Notes: generated by a model not told the origin, from the sequence alone. A stretch of DNA of 64,000 nucleotides from JTS-AC122 sp050246015 (GCA_050246015.1 JBFWWU010000011.1:1-64000), one strand, 5' to 3'. Counted from the stretch's first letter, positions 16,064 through 25,634 are shown. Made by a program: numbers and translations.

Positions 16064-18397
16064 TTGACGCAAATCGTCGTAATTCTTGTGTGTCTCTCCA
16101 TCGCCGGCCTCCTGGCCGCATGGAACGCACTACGAGAGCGCAGGTCAAAGGGCGATCCGGATTCCCCTTTTCCGGAATCAGCTCCCCCATCCGAGGTCTT
16201 GGCACAACCTGCGCAAGCAAGCAAGCAAGCGTCGCCACGCGTCGAATCTCGACGGCCTGAAGTGACCGACTTCCCGATCCAGTGGCATGGGCCCGGATCT
16301 TTCCTAGAGATCGCTGGCTTCCGCATCGCGGACCCCCTCACATACGCATCGCGCGTCACGAGACGATGGAATCAGCCGGCAATTGACCCGTCTGAAATCA
16401 CGCTCGAAGCGCCCGTTGTACCAGATCCTGACTCTGCCGTAGGCATGGACATGGGATACTGGCCCTGGTACTCCCGAATCCATCCGACTCATCGCCACCG
16501 GTATCTCGCATGGCTCGGCAACGGTCGAACGGATCTACCGCCAGATGACGGCTACCTCTTTCTGTATTACTACGGATTGGAGCGCAGGCTCCTGGTAGAA
16601 CAGACGGATGCGCCCTTGGTCTTCAGGGAGGTGGTCCGACTCAGAGCGCTTGATGAATCGCGCGTAGGTACGCGCGCTGGTGCGTCATTCCGGCGATATT
16701 CAACTGCACTCTTGTGGTTTGCGACAGTCCACGATCCGACCAAAGCCGGAGAGAGCACTTTTGAAACTGCGCGTCGACTCACAGAACGCTGGACTCCTGA
16801 ACTCCTGAATGCAGCGATGTCGTGGCTCGTGAGTCATGATCGGCCGCTTCGGAGCGATCTCGCGTTTGAGGTTGCGCGGGGCAACCCCAAGTCGCAGCAA
16901 AGTGTTGTGACCAAGCGTGTCAGCGCGGAATTCAAAGACCTGTTCACCAAACGGTACGATCATCGCTTCGCCGAAGGAGTGCAACTCCGAACATCAAAGC
17001 GGGATGCCAGTTTTCTCTATCGCCCAGCCAACAACGCGCTGACCGAAGCAACTTGTAGGATCGCCAATCCGGCCGGAATACCAAGTCAGTTCGACCCCCT
17101 TTGCGACATCTGGAACTCCTGTGTAGAGGACCTACGCGGCTTGTCGCGTTACCGCGGTGAAGGAAGCCTCTCGAAGCTTTCGGTACAGGCGTGGGAGGCG
17201 TTGCCGAGCGAGCTGAGGGCCGATATCGAGCACCCGCTGGCGCCGGCCGTGTTTGACCTCGTTGCAAAGCATGGCGAGACCCGAGGTGTGGAAGAGTCGG
17301 AAAGCAGTGGGACCGGAGAGTGCTTTGTAACTGTGAGTGCACTTGCGTCACTCCTGGGGGTAGAAGCACGCGAAAAGCTCACGGCCGTGCAGACGCGACG
17401 TATCGCCGAGATGCTGGAGCAAGTCGGATATGGGATTGAACCTGACGGCCGAGCGTATCGCCACCAGTATCGGTGGTCCGATTCTGCAGTGCTCTTTCCC
17501 ATTTTGGATGACAACCAAATCGATCGAGGACGATTTCTCGCCGCGTCCTGCCTTCTTCATCTCGGCTTGTTTGTAGCTTTGGCGGACGGCCACGTAGATC
17601 CTGCGGAGTCCCAAATCCTCACGGACCACATCGAGACAATGTTCGAGCTTCCACCTGGCGAGACTCGCAGACTTGAAGCGCTGAGGGCCTATCTTCTTCG
17701 GAGCGGCGCCGACATTGCCGGTCTCGCTGGACAGCTTCAGCGAACTCTGAGTGATGCGTCCAAGCAAGCCATCGGGAGAGCAATCGTCGGGATTGCTGCG
17801 GTCGAGGACGGAATCGATTCGTCGGAAATGCAGGCACTTCGTCGATGCTATCGGATGCTGGGGCTCACGATGGAAGTGCTCAATGCGGCTGTTGCGCAAC
17901 ACTCATCACCTGACGGCTTGGTCACCGTTGCTCAAGGAGAGCGATCTTCCGCACGGGGCGAGCCGTTGCCTAAGCGAGGAAGCGGTTTCGTGCTCGACCG
18001 AGCCGCCATTGCTTCAATCATGGCCGACACTCGCGAAGTTTCGCAGCTTCTCGCCGAAGCGATGCGGGACGACGATGAATTGAGCGAAGCGCCCGTCACC
18101 GTCTTGGAACCGCCTGCTGTAACCGCGACAACACGCTCCGTTCCCAGCACTCCAGAATCAACGAGCCGCAGGTCGCCACGTATCGACGAGTTGCCCGATC
18201 GGCTTCGGGGCATGTACGCGGTTCTCACCACGCAGGAGACCTGGACCCGCGAACAAGCAGAGCACATCGCACGGGATCAGGGCTGCATGCTGGCTGGCGC
18301 TATCGAGGCGTTGAACGACTGGGCCTTCGAGGTAACGGACGAACCGCTTATTGAAGAGGACGGCGACACCCTGCACATTAACTCCGCGCTGCTGTAA
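16064..18397 (+). CDS. TerB-N / TerB / TerB-C domain protein (probable defence-cluster scaffold)
   Basis: 777 aa. A TTG start is supported by GGGAGGGCGAG just upstream and by the lack of a nearby ATG. Residues 4-20 form an N-terminal membrane helix. A TerB-N domain follows (from about 131: YWPWYSRIHPTHRHRYLAWL...GYLFLYYYGLERRLL). A TerB-like metal-binding core lies near 500 (LFVALADGHVDPAESQIL). A TerB-C domain covers about 713-777 (MYAVLTTQETWTREQAEHIA...). Such proteins occur beside ATPases and helicases in genomic islands and have been linked to stress and phage response. It is first in a tight four-gene operon, 9 bp from the ATPase gene. Confidence 0.75.
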   Translation: MTQIVVILVCLSIAGLLAAWNALRERRSKGDPDSPFPESAPPSEVLAQPAQASKQASPRVESRRPEVTDFPIQWHGPGSFLEIAGFRIADPLTYASRVTRRWNQPAIDPSEITLEAPVVPDPDSAVGMDMGYWPWYSRIHPTHRHRYLAWLGNGRTDLPPDDGYLFLYYYGLERRLLVEQTDAPLVFREVVRLRALDESRVGTRAGASFRRYSTALLWFATVHDPTKAGESTFETARRLTERWTPELLNAAMSWLVSHDRPLRSDLAFEVARGNPKSQQSVVTKRVSAEFKDLFTKRYDHRFAEGVQLRTSKRDASFLYRPANNALTEATCRIANPAGIPSQFDPLCDIWNSCVEDLRGLSRYRGEGSLSKLSVQAWEALPSELRADIEHPLAPAVFDLVAKHGETRGVEESESSGTGECFVTVSALASLLGVEAREKLTAVQTRRIAEMLEQVGYGIEPDGRAYRHQYRWSDSAVLFPILDDNQIDRGRFLAASCLLHLGLFVALADGHVDPAESQILTDHIETMFELPPGETRRLEALRAYLLRSGADIAGLAGQLQRTLSDASKQAIGRAIVGIAAVEDGIDSSEMQALRRCYRMLGLTMEVLNAAVAQHSSPDGLVTVAQGERSSARGEPLPKRGSGFVLDRAAIASIMADTREVSQLLAEAMRDDDELSEAPVTVLEPPAVTATTRSVPSTPESTSRRSPRIDELPDRLRGMYAVLTTQETWTREQAEHIARDQGCMLAGAIEALNDWAFEVTDEPLIEEDGDTLHINSALL

Positions 18398-18406
18398 ACT
18401 GAAGTC

Positions 18407-19759
18407 ATGTCCAATCCCATCCGCGAAAAGGAACGATCAGCGATTTTGGCATCACTCGGTGCCGGCGTGGTTCCCTCGCTCGGTCTGCACCACATCCAGG
18501 TCGGCCGGAAGGGTGAAGTCAATGCGATGCTGCGCGATCTACAGCAAGTTGAGCAGGGAGCGGCCGCCGTTCGATTCGTGGTTGGGCGCTTCGGAGCCGG
18601 CAAGAGCTTTTTCCTCAACGTCGTACAAACAGTCGCGCTTGAAAGAAAGTTCATCGTCGCCAAAGCAGACATCACCACCGATCGTCGGCTGAGCGGCACC
18701 GGTGGCGTAGCGAGAGCGTTGTTCACAGAACTGACACGCAACCTCGCGACGCGCTCGCGGCCGGAGGGCGGCGCTCTTGGGAATGTGGTCGAGCGATGGG
18801 TGTCAGACGTCGCGCACGAGGTGACCAGTGCGGGCGGAAACGACCAAGACGTCGAACTGCAGGTAGTCGAGCGCCTCAAGCCGTTGCAGGACCTGGTGAG
18901 CGGCTACGACTTCGCGACCGTTCTGGCACTGTACTACCGCGGATACGCGAGTCACAAGCCGGAACTGCAGACTTCCGCGATCCGATGGTTACGGGCGGAA
19001 TACGGAACGCGGACCGAAGCCAAGTCTGACCTCGGCGTGCGTACGACCATTGACGACGATTCCTTTTATGATTATCTGAAGTTGATGGCGAAGTTCGCCA
19101 GAATAGCTGGGTACAAGGGTCTTTTGGTCTGTATTGATGAGCTCGTGGTCCTCTCCCATCGGCTGAACAACCGGCAAGCTCGCGATCGAAACTACGAGGC
19201 CATTCTCCGAATCGTGAACGACTGTCTCCAAGGTTCGGTGGAAGGCCTCGGCGTCATCTTCGCGGCCACCGACGACTGCTTGTCTGACAAGCGCCGTGGC
19301 CTATTCAGCTATGAAGCGCTGGCAACACGTTTGGCAGGAAACCGATTTGCCAGCGATCAGGTGATCGACCTGTCGGGGCCGGTAATTCGGCTGGGAAATC
19401 TGACCCCCGAGGACTGCTACGTATTACTTCATAATGTTCGTCGCGTCTTTGCACGCGGAGAAAACGCAGAGTCCATACTCCCTGAGGAAGCCATCGTCGC
19501 CTACCTCCAAAGCTGTCAGCAACGTATGGGAGCCGCGTACTTCCAAACGCCTCGGGAGACCATCAAGGACTTCGTGGGACTTCTCAACGTGCTAGAACAA
19601 AACCCCGGTGCCGATTGGAGATCGCTCGTATCCGGAATTCGAACGGTCGCAACCCCTGAGGAGCCTGCGCTCTCGGACCCGGAGGAGGGTGACGCCGTCG
19701 GCGAGCGGCCCTCTCCACAAACGCACGAACAAGACGACCTTACGTCCTTCCGACTCTAG
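18407..19759 (+). CDS. BrxD-like P-loop ATPase (DUF2791 type)
   Basis: 450 aa. The Walker A GRFGAGKSFFL lies at residues 60-70 and the Walker B LLVCIDELVVL near 238-248, with an N-terminal GLHHIQVGRKGEVNAMLRDL. This pattern matches the DUF2791/BREX ATP-binding (BrxD) family. C-terminal residues of about 420-450 are acidic and probably disordered. In type 2 BREX and related islands, BrxD accompanies an Lhr-like helicase (BrxHI), exactly as here, but no PglX or PglZ genes are in the window. Start ATG 18407 follows the TerB stop by 9 bp and the helicase begins 1 bp after this stop, so co-expression is very likely. Confidence 0.75.
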   Translation: MSNPIREKERSAILASLGAGVVPSLGLHHIQVGRKGEVNAMLRDLQQVEQGAAAVRFVVGRFGAGKSFFLNVVQTVALERKFIVAKADITTDRRLSGTGGVARALFTELTRNLATRSRPEGGALGNVVERWVSDVAHEVTSAGGNDQDVELQVVERLKPLQDLVSGYDFATVLALYYRGYASHKPELQTSAIRWLRAEYGTRTEAKSDLGVRTTIDDDSFYDYLKLMAKFARIAGYKGLLVCIDELVVLSHRLNNRQARDRNYEAILRIVNDCLQGSVEGLGVIFAATDDCLSDKRRGLFSYEALATRLAGNRFASDQVIDLSGPVIRLGNLTPEDCYVLLHNVRRVFARGENAESILPEEAIVAYLQSCQQRMGAAYFQTPRETIKDFVGLLNVLEQNPGADWRSLVSGIRTVATPEEPALSDPEEGDAVGERPSPQTHEQDDLTSFRL

Positions 19760-19760
19760 C

Positions 19761-22013
19761 ATGGAACCTACGCCAATAGTTCCGCAGACCACTCCGAGCG
19801 GAGGATGTGCCGACATCACGCGATCGGCATTCGATCAACTCGCGGTCGGCATGCAGCGACAGCTCTACCGGATGGGCTGGACCGAGCTCCGCCCCATTCA
19901 AGTTGATGCGATCCGAGAGTATTTCGCTTCGGATGGCAGCCTACTGATCATGGCAGATACCGCAGGCGGCAAGACCGAGGCCGCCTTCCTGCCACTGCTA
20001 TCGGCGGTCAGTGCGGAACCAACTGGGTCGGTCCGGGCCGTATATGTCGGCCCTCTCAAGGCGCTGATCAACGATCAGTTCAGGCGTCTGGAGGACTTGT
20101 GCAGCTACCTCGAAATCCCCGTGAGCCGGTGGCACGGAGACGTCGGCGCCGCGCACAAAAGCTCGCTCCTGCGTGAACCAGCCGGCGTATTGCTCATCAC
20201 ACCCGAGTCGTTGGAATCGTTGCTCATCAATCGAACCTCGCACTTGGGTAGACTGTTCGGAGGCCTTCGAGCGATCGTGATCGACGAGGTTCATGCATTT
20301 CTTGAGAGCGAACGCGGGTTGCATCTAGCGAGTTTGATCTCGCGATTGCGGCGATATCAAAATGAGTCGGAGCCTCCGTTTCGCACGATCGGACTCTCGG
20401 CCACCGTCGGGGATCCAGCCGTCGCGAGACGATTTCTTGCTCCGGACTCGCCCGATTCCGTCATCGAAGTCCGAGATACCGCCTCCGGCAAAGAGTTGCA
20501 GATGCGCGTGCATGCGTACCCAGTGGACCTGACGGGTTGCGGCGACCCGATGACAAAGGCGGAAGCGGAACTGCGCGCGATGTCATCGATTGCATCGGAT
20601 CTGGTCACGCATTGCCGCGGCCACAGCAATCTCATCTTTGCGAACGCCAAAGGAGACATTGAGATCTTCGCCGATATGGCCAACGAGCAATGTGCTCAGG
20701 CAGGCCTGCCCGAGGCTTTTTTGGTGCATCATGGGTCGCTCGCACGGGAGATTCGTGAGGACACCGAACAGGTCATGAAGAGTGATCGCGCGATGACGAC
20801 CGTTTGTTCGAGCACGCTTGAGATGGGAATCGATATCGGATCGGTCCGGCTTGTAGGGCAGATCGGAGCGCCATGGTCAGTGGCCTCGTTCAAGCAGCGG
20901 CTTGGTCGGAGCGGACGTCGCGACGATGAGCCGCGCCGTGTGCGTGGATATGCGAGATTCGAGCTCGATCCCCAAGACGACGACCCAGTATCGCAGTTGC
21001 CTTTAGAGCTCCTTCAGATGATCGCTGTGTGCGAACTTCTCTTGCAGCGGTGGATCGAGCCCCCGACGCCCGCTCGGTTCGACCTCAGCACACTTACTCA
21101 CCAAATCATGAGCACAATCGCCGAGCAAGGCGCTGTTCATGCTAAACAGCTTTACGGCGAACTGTGTGTCAAGGGACCATTCCGATCCGTGTCGACGGAC
21201 ACGTTTGCACGTCTACTTCGTCACCTCGGATCAATGGATATCGTGGAACAGGGAGCGGATATGGGGCTGATTCTTGGTCTGACAGGCGAGAAACTGAGAA
21301 ACTCCCGAGACTTCTACGCCGCATTTTCCAGCCGAGTGGAGTATTCAATCATTGCGGGCGACCGTATCCTTGGAACGATGCCAGTCGAAACTGTTCCCAA
21401 GAAGGGAGCGTTTATCGTGTTCGCTGGACGCCGATGGCAGGTGAGAGAAGTGGATACAGGGCGTCGCCAGATTCTTGTTTCGAAGGCCACTCGTCGTGCC
21501 CGGCCCGACTTCCTCGGAGAGCCCGGTGAAGTGCATCCAAGAGTCAGAGAGGAAATGCTCGGTCTCCTTGCCTCCGAAATGGTGCCGCTTTACATCGACG
21601 AGGCCGCCAAAGTGGCGATAGCGCGGGCCCGAGGGCTTTCGCGGACGCACAACTTGGCGTGTCGATCGGTACGTTCGGTGGGCGACAGCCAATCCCTGTG
21701 GCTCACATGGACTGGGGCCCGGGCACAGCGAACACTGATCGCTTGGCTGAGCCATCTCGGAATCGATGCGCGAGACCACCGCATCGGTATCGAGTGTGAC
21801 ACTTCGTCGGCAGGGCTGCTCGAGCACATGCGCAATTCGTCGCACCTGATTCGACAACTAGACGTGATCGCTCGCTGCGTACCCGTCAAGCAGTATCGAA
21901 AATACGACGAGTTTGTGGGCGACGAGTTGCTCGAACTGGCGATCGCGGCGGACCGCCTTGATGCGGAGGTGGCGCTTCAAGTCGTAGCCGATACCGCAGA
22001 ATTGACGGCGTAA
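19761..22013 (+). CDS. Lhr/BrxHI-like DEAD/DEAH-box superfamily 2 helicase
   Basis: 750 aa. Q-motif-like LRPIQVDAI, motif I DTAGGKTE (66-73), Ia VGPLKALIND, motif II DEVH (175-178), motif III GLSATVGD, and motifs IV-VI (NLIFANAKGDIE, STLEMGIDIGSVRLV, QRLGRSGRR). A C-terminal half with winged-helix-like and DUF-type parts extends to residue 750, resembling Lhr-family helicases. It probably unwinds or translocates on nucleic acid using ATP. Start ATG 19761 lies one base after the ATPase stop; an open upstream extension overlaps the ATPase gene and is rejected. It is the partner of the preceding BrxD-like ATPase. Confidence 0.8.
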   Translation: MEPTPIVPQTTPSGGCADITRSAFDQLAVGMQRQLYRMGWTELRPIQVDAIREYFASDGSLLIMADTAGGKTEAAFLPLLSAVSAEPTGSVRAVYVGPLKALINDQFRRLEDLCSYLEIPVSRWHGDVGAAHKSSLLREPAGVLLITPESLESLLINRTSHLGRLFGGLRAIVIDEVHAFLESERGLHLASLISRLRRYQNESEPPFRTIGLSATVGDPAVARRFLAPDSPDSVIEVRDTASGKELQMRVHAYPVDLTGCGDPMTKAEAELRAMSSIASDLVTHCRGHSNLIFANAKGDIEIFADMANEQCAQAGLPEAFLVHHGSLAREIREDTEQVMKSDRAMTTVCSSTLEMGIDIGSVRLVGQIGAPWSVASFKQRLGRSGRRDDEPRRVRGYARFELDPQDDDPVSQLPLELLQMIAVCELLLQRWIEPPTPARFDLSTLTHQIMSTIAEQGAVHAKQLYGELCVKGPFRSVSTDTFARLLRHLGSMDIVEQGADMGLILGLTGEKLRNSRDFYAAFSSRVEYSIIAGDRILGTMPVETVPKKGAFIVFAGRRWQVREVDTGRRQILVSKATRRARPDFLGEPGEVHPRVREEMLGLLASEMVPLYIDEAAKVAIARARGLSRTHNLACRSVRSVGDSQSLWLTWTGARAQRTLIAWLSHLGIDARDHRIGIECDTSSAGLLEHMRNSSHLIRQLDVIARCVPVKQYRKYDEFVGDELLELAIAADRLDAEVALQVVADTAELTA

Positions 22014-22071
22014 GAACCATTCATCAGCCGTTCTGTAGAACCTCGGCGGTCCGTATTGGGGAGATCTGCTC

Positions 22072-23868
22072 ATGATGGAAGTGGCCATCCTTGCCTGCCT
22101 CTTGCTGCTCGTGGCGTGCGTTGTGATTCTGCTTGTGCTGCTTCGGAGATCGAGAACAGGATCCACTGGCATCGATGCGCAGCTTGTTAGTCGGCTTGAT
22201 GCGCTGGAGCGACGGGCCGACTCACTCCCCGCCGCCATTCGAGACGAAGCTGGTCGCGGGCGGTCCGAGGCCGGCGATGCTGCACGACTCCTGCGTGAAG
22301 AAGTTGGCCATGCACTCCGAACGTCAAATGAATCCGTGCAGACGACGGCGCAGGCACTCCGACAGGAGTTGGTTCAGCAGATTCACACCTTCTCTGAGGG
22401 CGCCCTCGCTCAGATGAACCACATGCGCTCGTCGTTCGCGGAAGCCGTCGAGCGATCGAAGTCGGACTCTCGGCAGGCATTTGAGGAGTTCCGAGTCGCC
22501 TTGGTTCAGCAAATCGAGACGAGCGCTGTTAGTCAGCGACAGCAACATGAACTTGTCGCCACTCGCGTCAATGAAATAGCCGCAGGCACCGAGGCGAGAC
22601 TGGGGACCGCGCGAGAGACGATTGAAAAACAGCTCGCGATGATCCAAGAGACCAACAACCAGCGGTTGGGGGAAATGAGAGCTGAGTCGAAGGCTGCGAC
22701 CGAGGGAACGCGCGTGGAGATCACGACAGCGCTCAAGACGTTCCAGGACGCCGTGCGGGTGCAGCTCGATGAGAGCGCGCTACACACGCGTCGGAGCCTT
22801 GCCGAAGTCGTAACGGGTCTTGGGAAGGTCTCCGAGTCTAATGAATTGCGCATGGAGACACTTCGGACCGTTGTAGAAAGCCGGCTGAAGGAGATCCAGG
22901 AGGACAACACCAAGAAGCTGGATCTGGTGCGCCAGACGGTCGACGAGAAACTGGAGGGAACGCTTGAACGACGGCTTGGCGAATCGTTCAAGTTGGTCAG
23001 TGAGCGTCTCGAGCAGGTACACAAGGGACTCGGAGAGATGCAGAGCCTTGCTACCGGAGTCGGCGACCTCAAGAAGGTGCTCTCGAACGTGAAGAGCCGC
23101 GGCACTTGGGGCGAATACCAGTTGGGTGGCCTGCTTGAGCAGGTTCTCACGCCGGAGCAGTACGCGCAGAATGTCGCGACGAAGCCAGGGTCCAACGAGC
23201 GTGTTGAGTTTGCGATTCGGTTGCCTGGCCCCCACGATGATCCCTCGCGGCCACTGTGGTTGCCTATCGACGCCAAATGCCCTGTGGAGGACTATCGTCG
23301 CATCGTGGACGCGACGGAACAGGGTGACGTCGACGGCGCCAGAGAAGGGATCAAGCAACTCGAAGTGCGAATACGTGCCTGCGCCGAATCAATAAGCAGC
23401 AAGTACCTGTCTCCCCCCGACACGACGGATTTTGGGGTTCTCTTCGTTCCGACCGAAGGGCTGTACGCCGAGATCCTTCGTACGCCGGGGCTTGCCGAGT
23501 CGCTTCAGCACGAGCATCGAGTCATGGTGGCCGGCCCGACGACATTGTGGGCGCTGCTGAGTAGCCTGCAAATGGGCTTCAGAACACTGGCGATCGAGAA
23601 GCGATCGAGTGAAGTCTGGAATGTTCTGTCCGCCGTCAAGACCGAGTTTGCCAAGTTCGAAGTGGTTTTCAAAAAAGTGAAAAAGAAGCTGGTAGAGGCA
23701 AGCAACACGATTGACGATGCATCGCGGCGCACGCGCGCAGTCGAGCGATCTCTGCGAACCGTTCATGAGTTGCCGTTGCCTGCTGCCGCACAACTGCTCG
23801 GGTTGCCCGAGAGTAACTCTGATACGGAAGCGGACGCATTATCGCCGACCAGCAGCGAAGGCCAATGA
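22072..23868 (+). CDS. rmuC: RmuC-family nuclease-like protein
   Basis: 598 aa. An N-terminal TM helix (4-25, ILACLLLLVACVVILLVLL) is followed by a long coiled coil (about 40-335). The RmuC domain shows SRGTWGEYQLGGLLEQVL, FAIRLPG, the PD-(D/E)xK-like core WLPIDAKCP (D400, K402), FGVLFVPTEGLYAEIL and VMVAGPTTLWALL. RmuC proteins are membrane-anchored predicted nucleases that limit DNA inversion and recombination. Start ATG 22072 is preceded by GGGGAG. It follows the helicase by 58 bp in the same direction and completes the TerB-ATPase-helicase set, where it could supply the nuclease activity; that is an inference. Confidence 0.85.
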   Translation: MMEVAILACLLLLVACVVILLVLLRRSRTGSTGIDAQLVSRLDALERRADSLPAAIRDEAGRGRSEAGDAARLLREEVGHALRTSNESVQTTAQALRQELVQQIHTFSEGALAQMNHMRSSFAEAVERSKSDSRQAFEEFRVALVQQIETSAVSQRQQHELVATRVNEIAAGTEARLGTARETIEKQLAMIQETNNQRLGEMRAESKAATEGTRVEITTALKTFQDAVRVQLDESALHTRRSLAEVVTGLGKVSESNELRMETLRTVVESRLKEIQEDNTKKLDLVRQTVDEKLEGTLERRLGESFKLVSERLEQVHKGLGEMQSLATGVGDLKKVLSNVKSRGTWGEYQLGGLLEQVLTPEQYAQNVATKPGSNERVEFAIRLPGPHDDPSRPLWLPIDAKCPVEDYRRIVDATEQGDVDGAREGIKQLEVRIRACAESISSKYLSPPDTTDFGVLFVPTEGLYAEILRTPGLAESLQHEHRVMVAGPTTLWALLSSLQMGFRTLAIEKRSSEVWNVLSAVKTEFAKFEVVFKKVKKKLVEASNTIDDASRRTRAVERSLRTVHELPLPAAAQLLGLPESNSDTEADALSPTSSEGQ

Positions 23869-24071
23869 CGCCATCGCGTGCAAGGGATGTGTCGCCCAGT
23901 GCGGCGACCTCATTGGCACTTTGAGCACCGGTGGGTGCTCCAGTCGCAGACGCCACGGGTGTGTTTCCCGAGCCGCTCACCAGTGCTTGTTTCGGTGCTC
24001 CCCGGCTTCGCAGTGGCAAGTAACATGACATGAGCAAGGACATCAGAGGCCATGATGTTGCCGAAGAAACA

Positions 24072-24088
24072 CCCCGAAGTAATCGGGG
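24072..24088 (-). terminator. Intrinsic terminator of the HARE-HTH operon
   Basis: On the minus strand, CCCCGA-TTACT-TCGGGG is followed by TGTTTCTT. It lies about 28 nt past the stop of the 59-aa gene, between convergent operons. Confidence 0.55.
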
Positions 24089-24115
24089 CGTTTGGGGACA
24101 GGGATGTCGAGACGA

Positions 24116-24295
24116 TCAATCTACTTCGGGGTGCTGCTCAGGCGACTCGCCGTCGTCAGTCTTCTTATCGCATGCGGCGACCGCCGCTTCGAGTGCATCC
24201 CACTCTTCGCCGGTGAGCATCTGGTCGGCTCGGCGTTCGAGGACCAGCCTTGCCGCGTGGAGAACCGCTTCGAGTTGCTGGATAGTCGTAGTCAT
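24116..24295 (-). CDS. 59-aa protein, coupled to the HARE-HTH gene
   Basis: The frame MTTTIQQLEAVLHAARLVLE..., with an acidic C-terminus (DDGESPEQHPEVD), starts 3 bp after the HARE-HTH stop (TGA-GCC-ATG). An intrinsic terminator follows. The predicted structure is a single amphipathic helix with a helix-turn. No family is recognised. The spacing and codon pattern support a real gene, probably translated by reinitiation from the upstream cistron. Confidence 0.5.
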   Translation of the reverse strand: MTTTIQQLEAVLHAARLVLERRADQMLTGEEWDALEAAVAACDKKTDDGESPEQHPEVD

Positions 24296-24298
24296 GGC

Positions 24299-25003
24299 TC
24301 AGATCCCCTTCTTCCCGACGTCGAACCCGGAATGCTCGAAGGTGCCGCGCGCGGTCTTCTTGAACCGGGACTCGCGGCCTCGGGCGGCGATCTCTCGAAT
24401 AATCGCGGCGTAGATCGTGGCCTCGGGCGTCTTCCCCGTGGTAGTCCACAACTTCTTCTCTAGCATTTCGCTGACGACCTCCTTGCAGGTCATCGGCTTG
24501 GCCGCGCGGGCGAGGACCTGCGCAGCCACATCAAGCCCGCCCAGTCGCGTGGGCGGGGCCTCTTTGGTTCCCTTCGTACCCTTCGCGTTGGTTGGCCCGA
24601 CCTTGGCCCGTGCCGCGTCCTTCGCGGAAGCCGCCCCCGCCTTCGCCTTCTTCGCGCCTTTCGCCGTGGCGGGAACGTCGGGCGTCGGGGTGGGGACCGC
24701 GGGAGCCGGTGGCGCGGGCTTTCCCTTCTTCACCGGCGGCGCTTCGCCGGGCTGCGTCTGTTCCGAGTGATCGCCAACCGGAGCGGCGGGAACTGGCGGC
24801 GTGATATTCCCCTGCTCGTCGATCTCGCCGTGTTCGAGCAGTTTGATCCGCTGGTCGATCTCGGCGATGGCGTTGCGCCGCGCCTTCTCGCCGACGGCAG
24901 ATCGCATGGTTGTGGTTTTGCCGGGCTTTGCCTTGGGGGATCGGGTGTGGGCGGATCGGGGGGTGCGAGTAGCCACTTTTGGACCTTTGGTCTTCGTCCT
25001 CAT
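24299..25003 (-). CDS. Histone H1-like Lys/Ala/Pro-rich protein with C-terminal HARE-HTH domain
   Basis: 234 aa from ATG 25003 (GGAG upstream). Residues 1 to about 150 are Lys/Ala/Pro/Thr-rich and low-complexity, with repeats such as AKGAKKAKAGAASAKDAARA that recall histone H1-like DNA-coating tails. Residues of about 155-225 (LDVAAQVLARAAKPMTCKEV, VSEMLEKKLWTTTGKTPEAT, YAAIIREIAARG) match the HARE-HTH winged helix. That domain is found in chromatin proteins and in bacterial restriction or DNA-modification contexts. It probably binds DNA, perhaps sensing modified bases. It is the middle gene of a three-gene minus-strand operon wedged between the TerB cluster and CBASS. Confidence 0.7.
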   Translation of the reverse strand: MRTKTKGPKVATRTPRSAHTRSPKAKPGKTTTMRSAVGEKARRNAIAEIDQRIKLLEHGEIDEQGNITPPVPAAPVGDHSEQTQPGEAPPVKKGKPAPPAPAVPTPTPDVPATAKGAKKAKAGAASAKDAARAKVGPTNAKGTKGTKEAPPTRLGGLDVAAQVLARAAKPMTCKEVVSEMLEKKLWTTTGKTPEATIYAAIIREIAARGRESRFKKTARGTFEHSGFDVGKKGI

Positions 25004-25101
25004 GGGAATCTCCAATCGTTGATGCGGACGCCCTCGGCACATCGCCTTGGGCAATCGCCGCCGGTGCGGTTCCCCGCGCCGGGGCGTGGGCAGGGGGGTG
25101 G

Positions 25102-25398
25102 CTACTCGGCGGTGCCTTCGTCGCTGGCGGCTGGGGCGCAATTTCCGCGACGACTCTGCGCGATCGAGATGTGGAACACGTCGCCGCTGCTAGTGCGGAC
25201 GACCACGCCCTTATCCGGCGTCATCAGCATCGCCCGCTCGAACGTCGTCACGCTGATTATGTCGTCGATATTCTCGACCAGGTCACGGGCGATATCCGCC
25301 AGCGCGATGTCGTCATCCTCGCCCTCAATCTCGTCCCGCGCGTCGATCAGGTTCTCGATCACACACAGCAGCGTCTCTTGGATATCCAGTTCGTTCAC
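25102..25398 (-). CDS. Small acidic protein of unknown function (98 aa)
   Basis: A GTG start at 25398 is fixed by an excellent Shine-Dalgarno (AAGGAG, 7-nt spacing). The sequence VNELDIQETLLCVIENLIDA, then RDEIEGEDDDIALADIARDL, is mostly helical and strongly acidic. It is followed by a beta-like GVVVRTSSGDVFHISIAQSRR. No family is recognised. It leads the HARE-HTH operon and is divergent from the CBASS effector gene, so it may take part in regulation, although nothing in the sequence proves this. Confidence 0.6.
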   Translation of the reverse strand: MNELDIQETLLCVIENLIDARDEIEGEDDDIALADIARDLVENIDDIISVTTFERAMLMTPDKGVVVRTSSGDVFHISIAQSRRGNCAPAASDEGTAE

Positions 25399-25634
25399 GG
25401 CGGTTCTCCTTGTGTCGGGGAGTGCTTTCCGAGACGGCACATGAGTGCCATCCAAGTGCCACATTGCAAGGCGACTTCCATGCTTTTCGAGCAGATGTTC
25501 CAAGTTCTCGTCGACTTTTGCCCTTCCCAATCGGCTGTTCCGAGCCTATTCGTAGCGACGTTGCATGCCGTGCCACCCCAAGCGAGCCAGAAGCCCTTCA
25601 CCGCTCGATGCATACTCTTGACTGCGGGAGTGTG

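Noticed and set aside
16064..23868. Complete BREX system
   Set aside because: Only BrxD-like and helicase relatives are present; no PglX methylase, PglZ or BrxC was found in the window.
25450..25634. CBASS promoter
   Set aside because: Several weak TTGAC/TATTC-like words exist between the divergent genes but none stands out, so no site is claimed.
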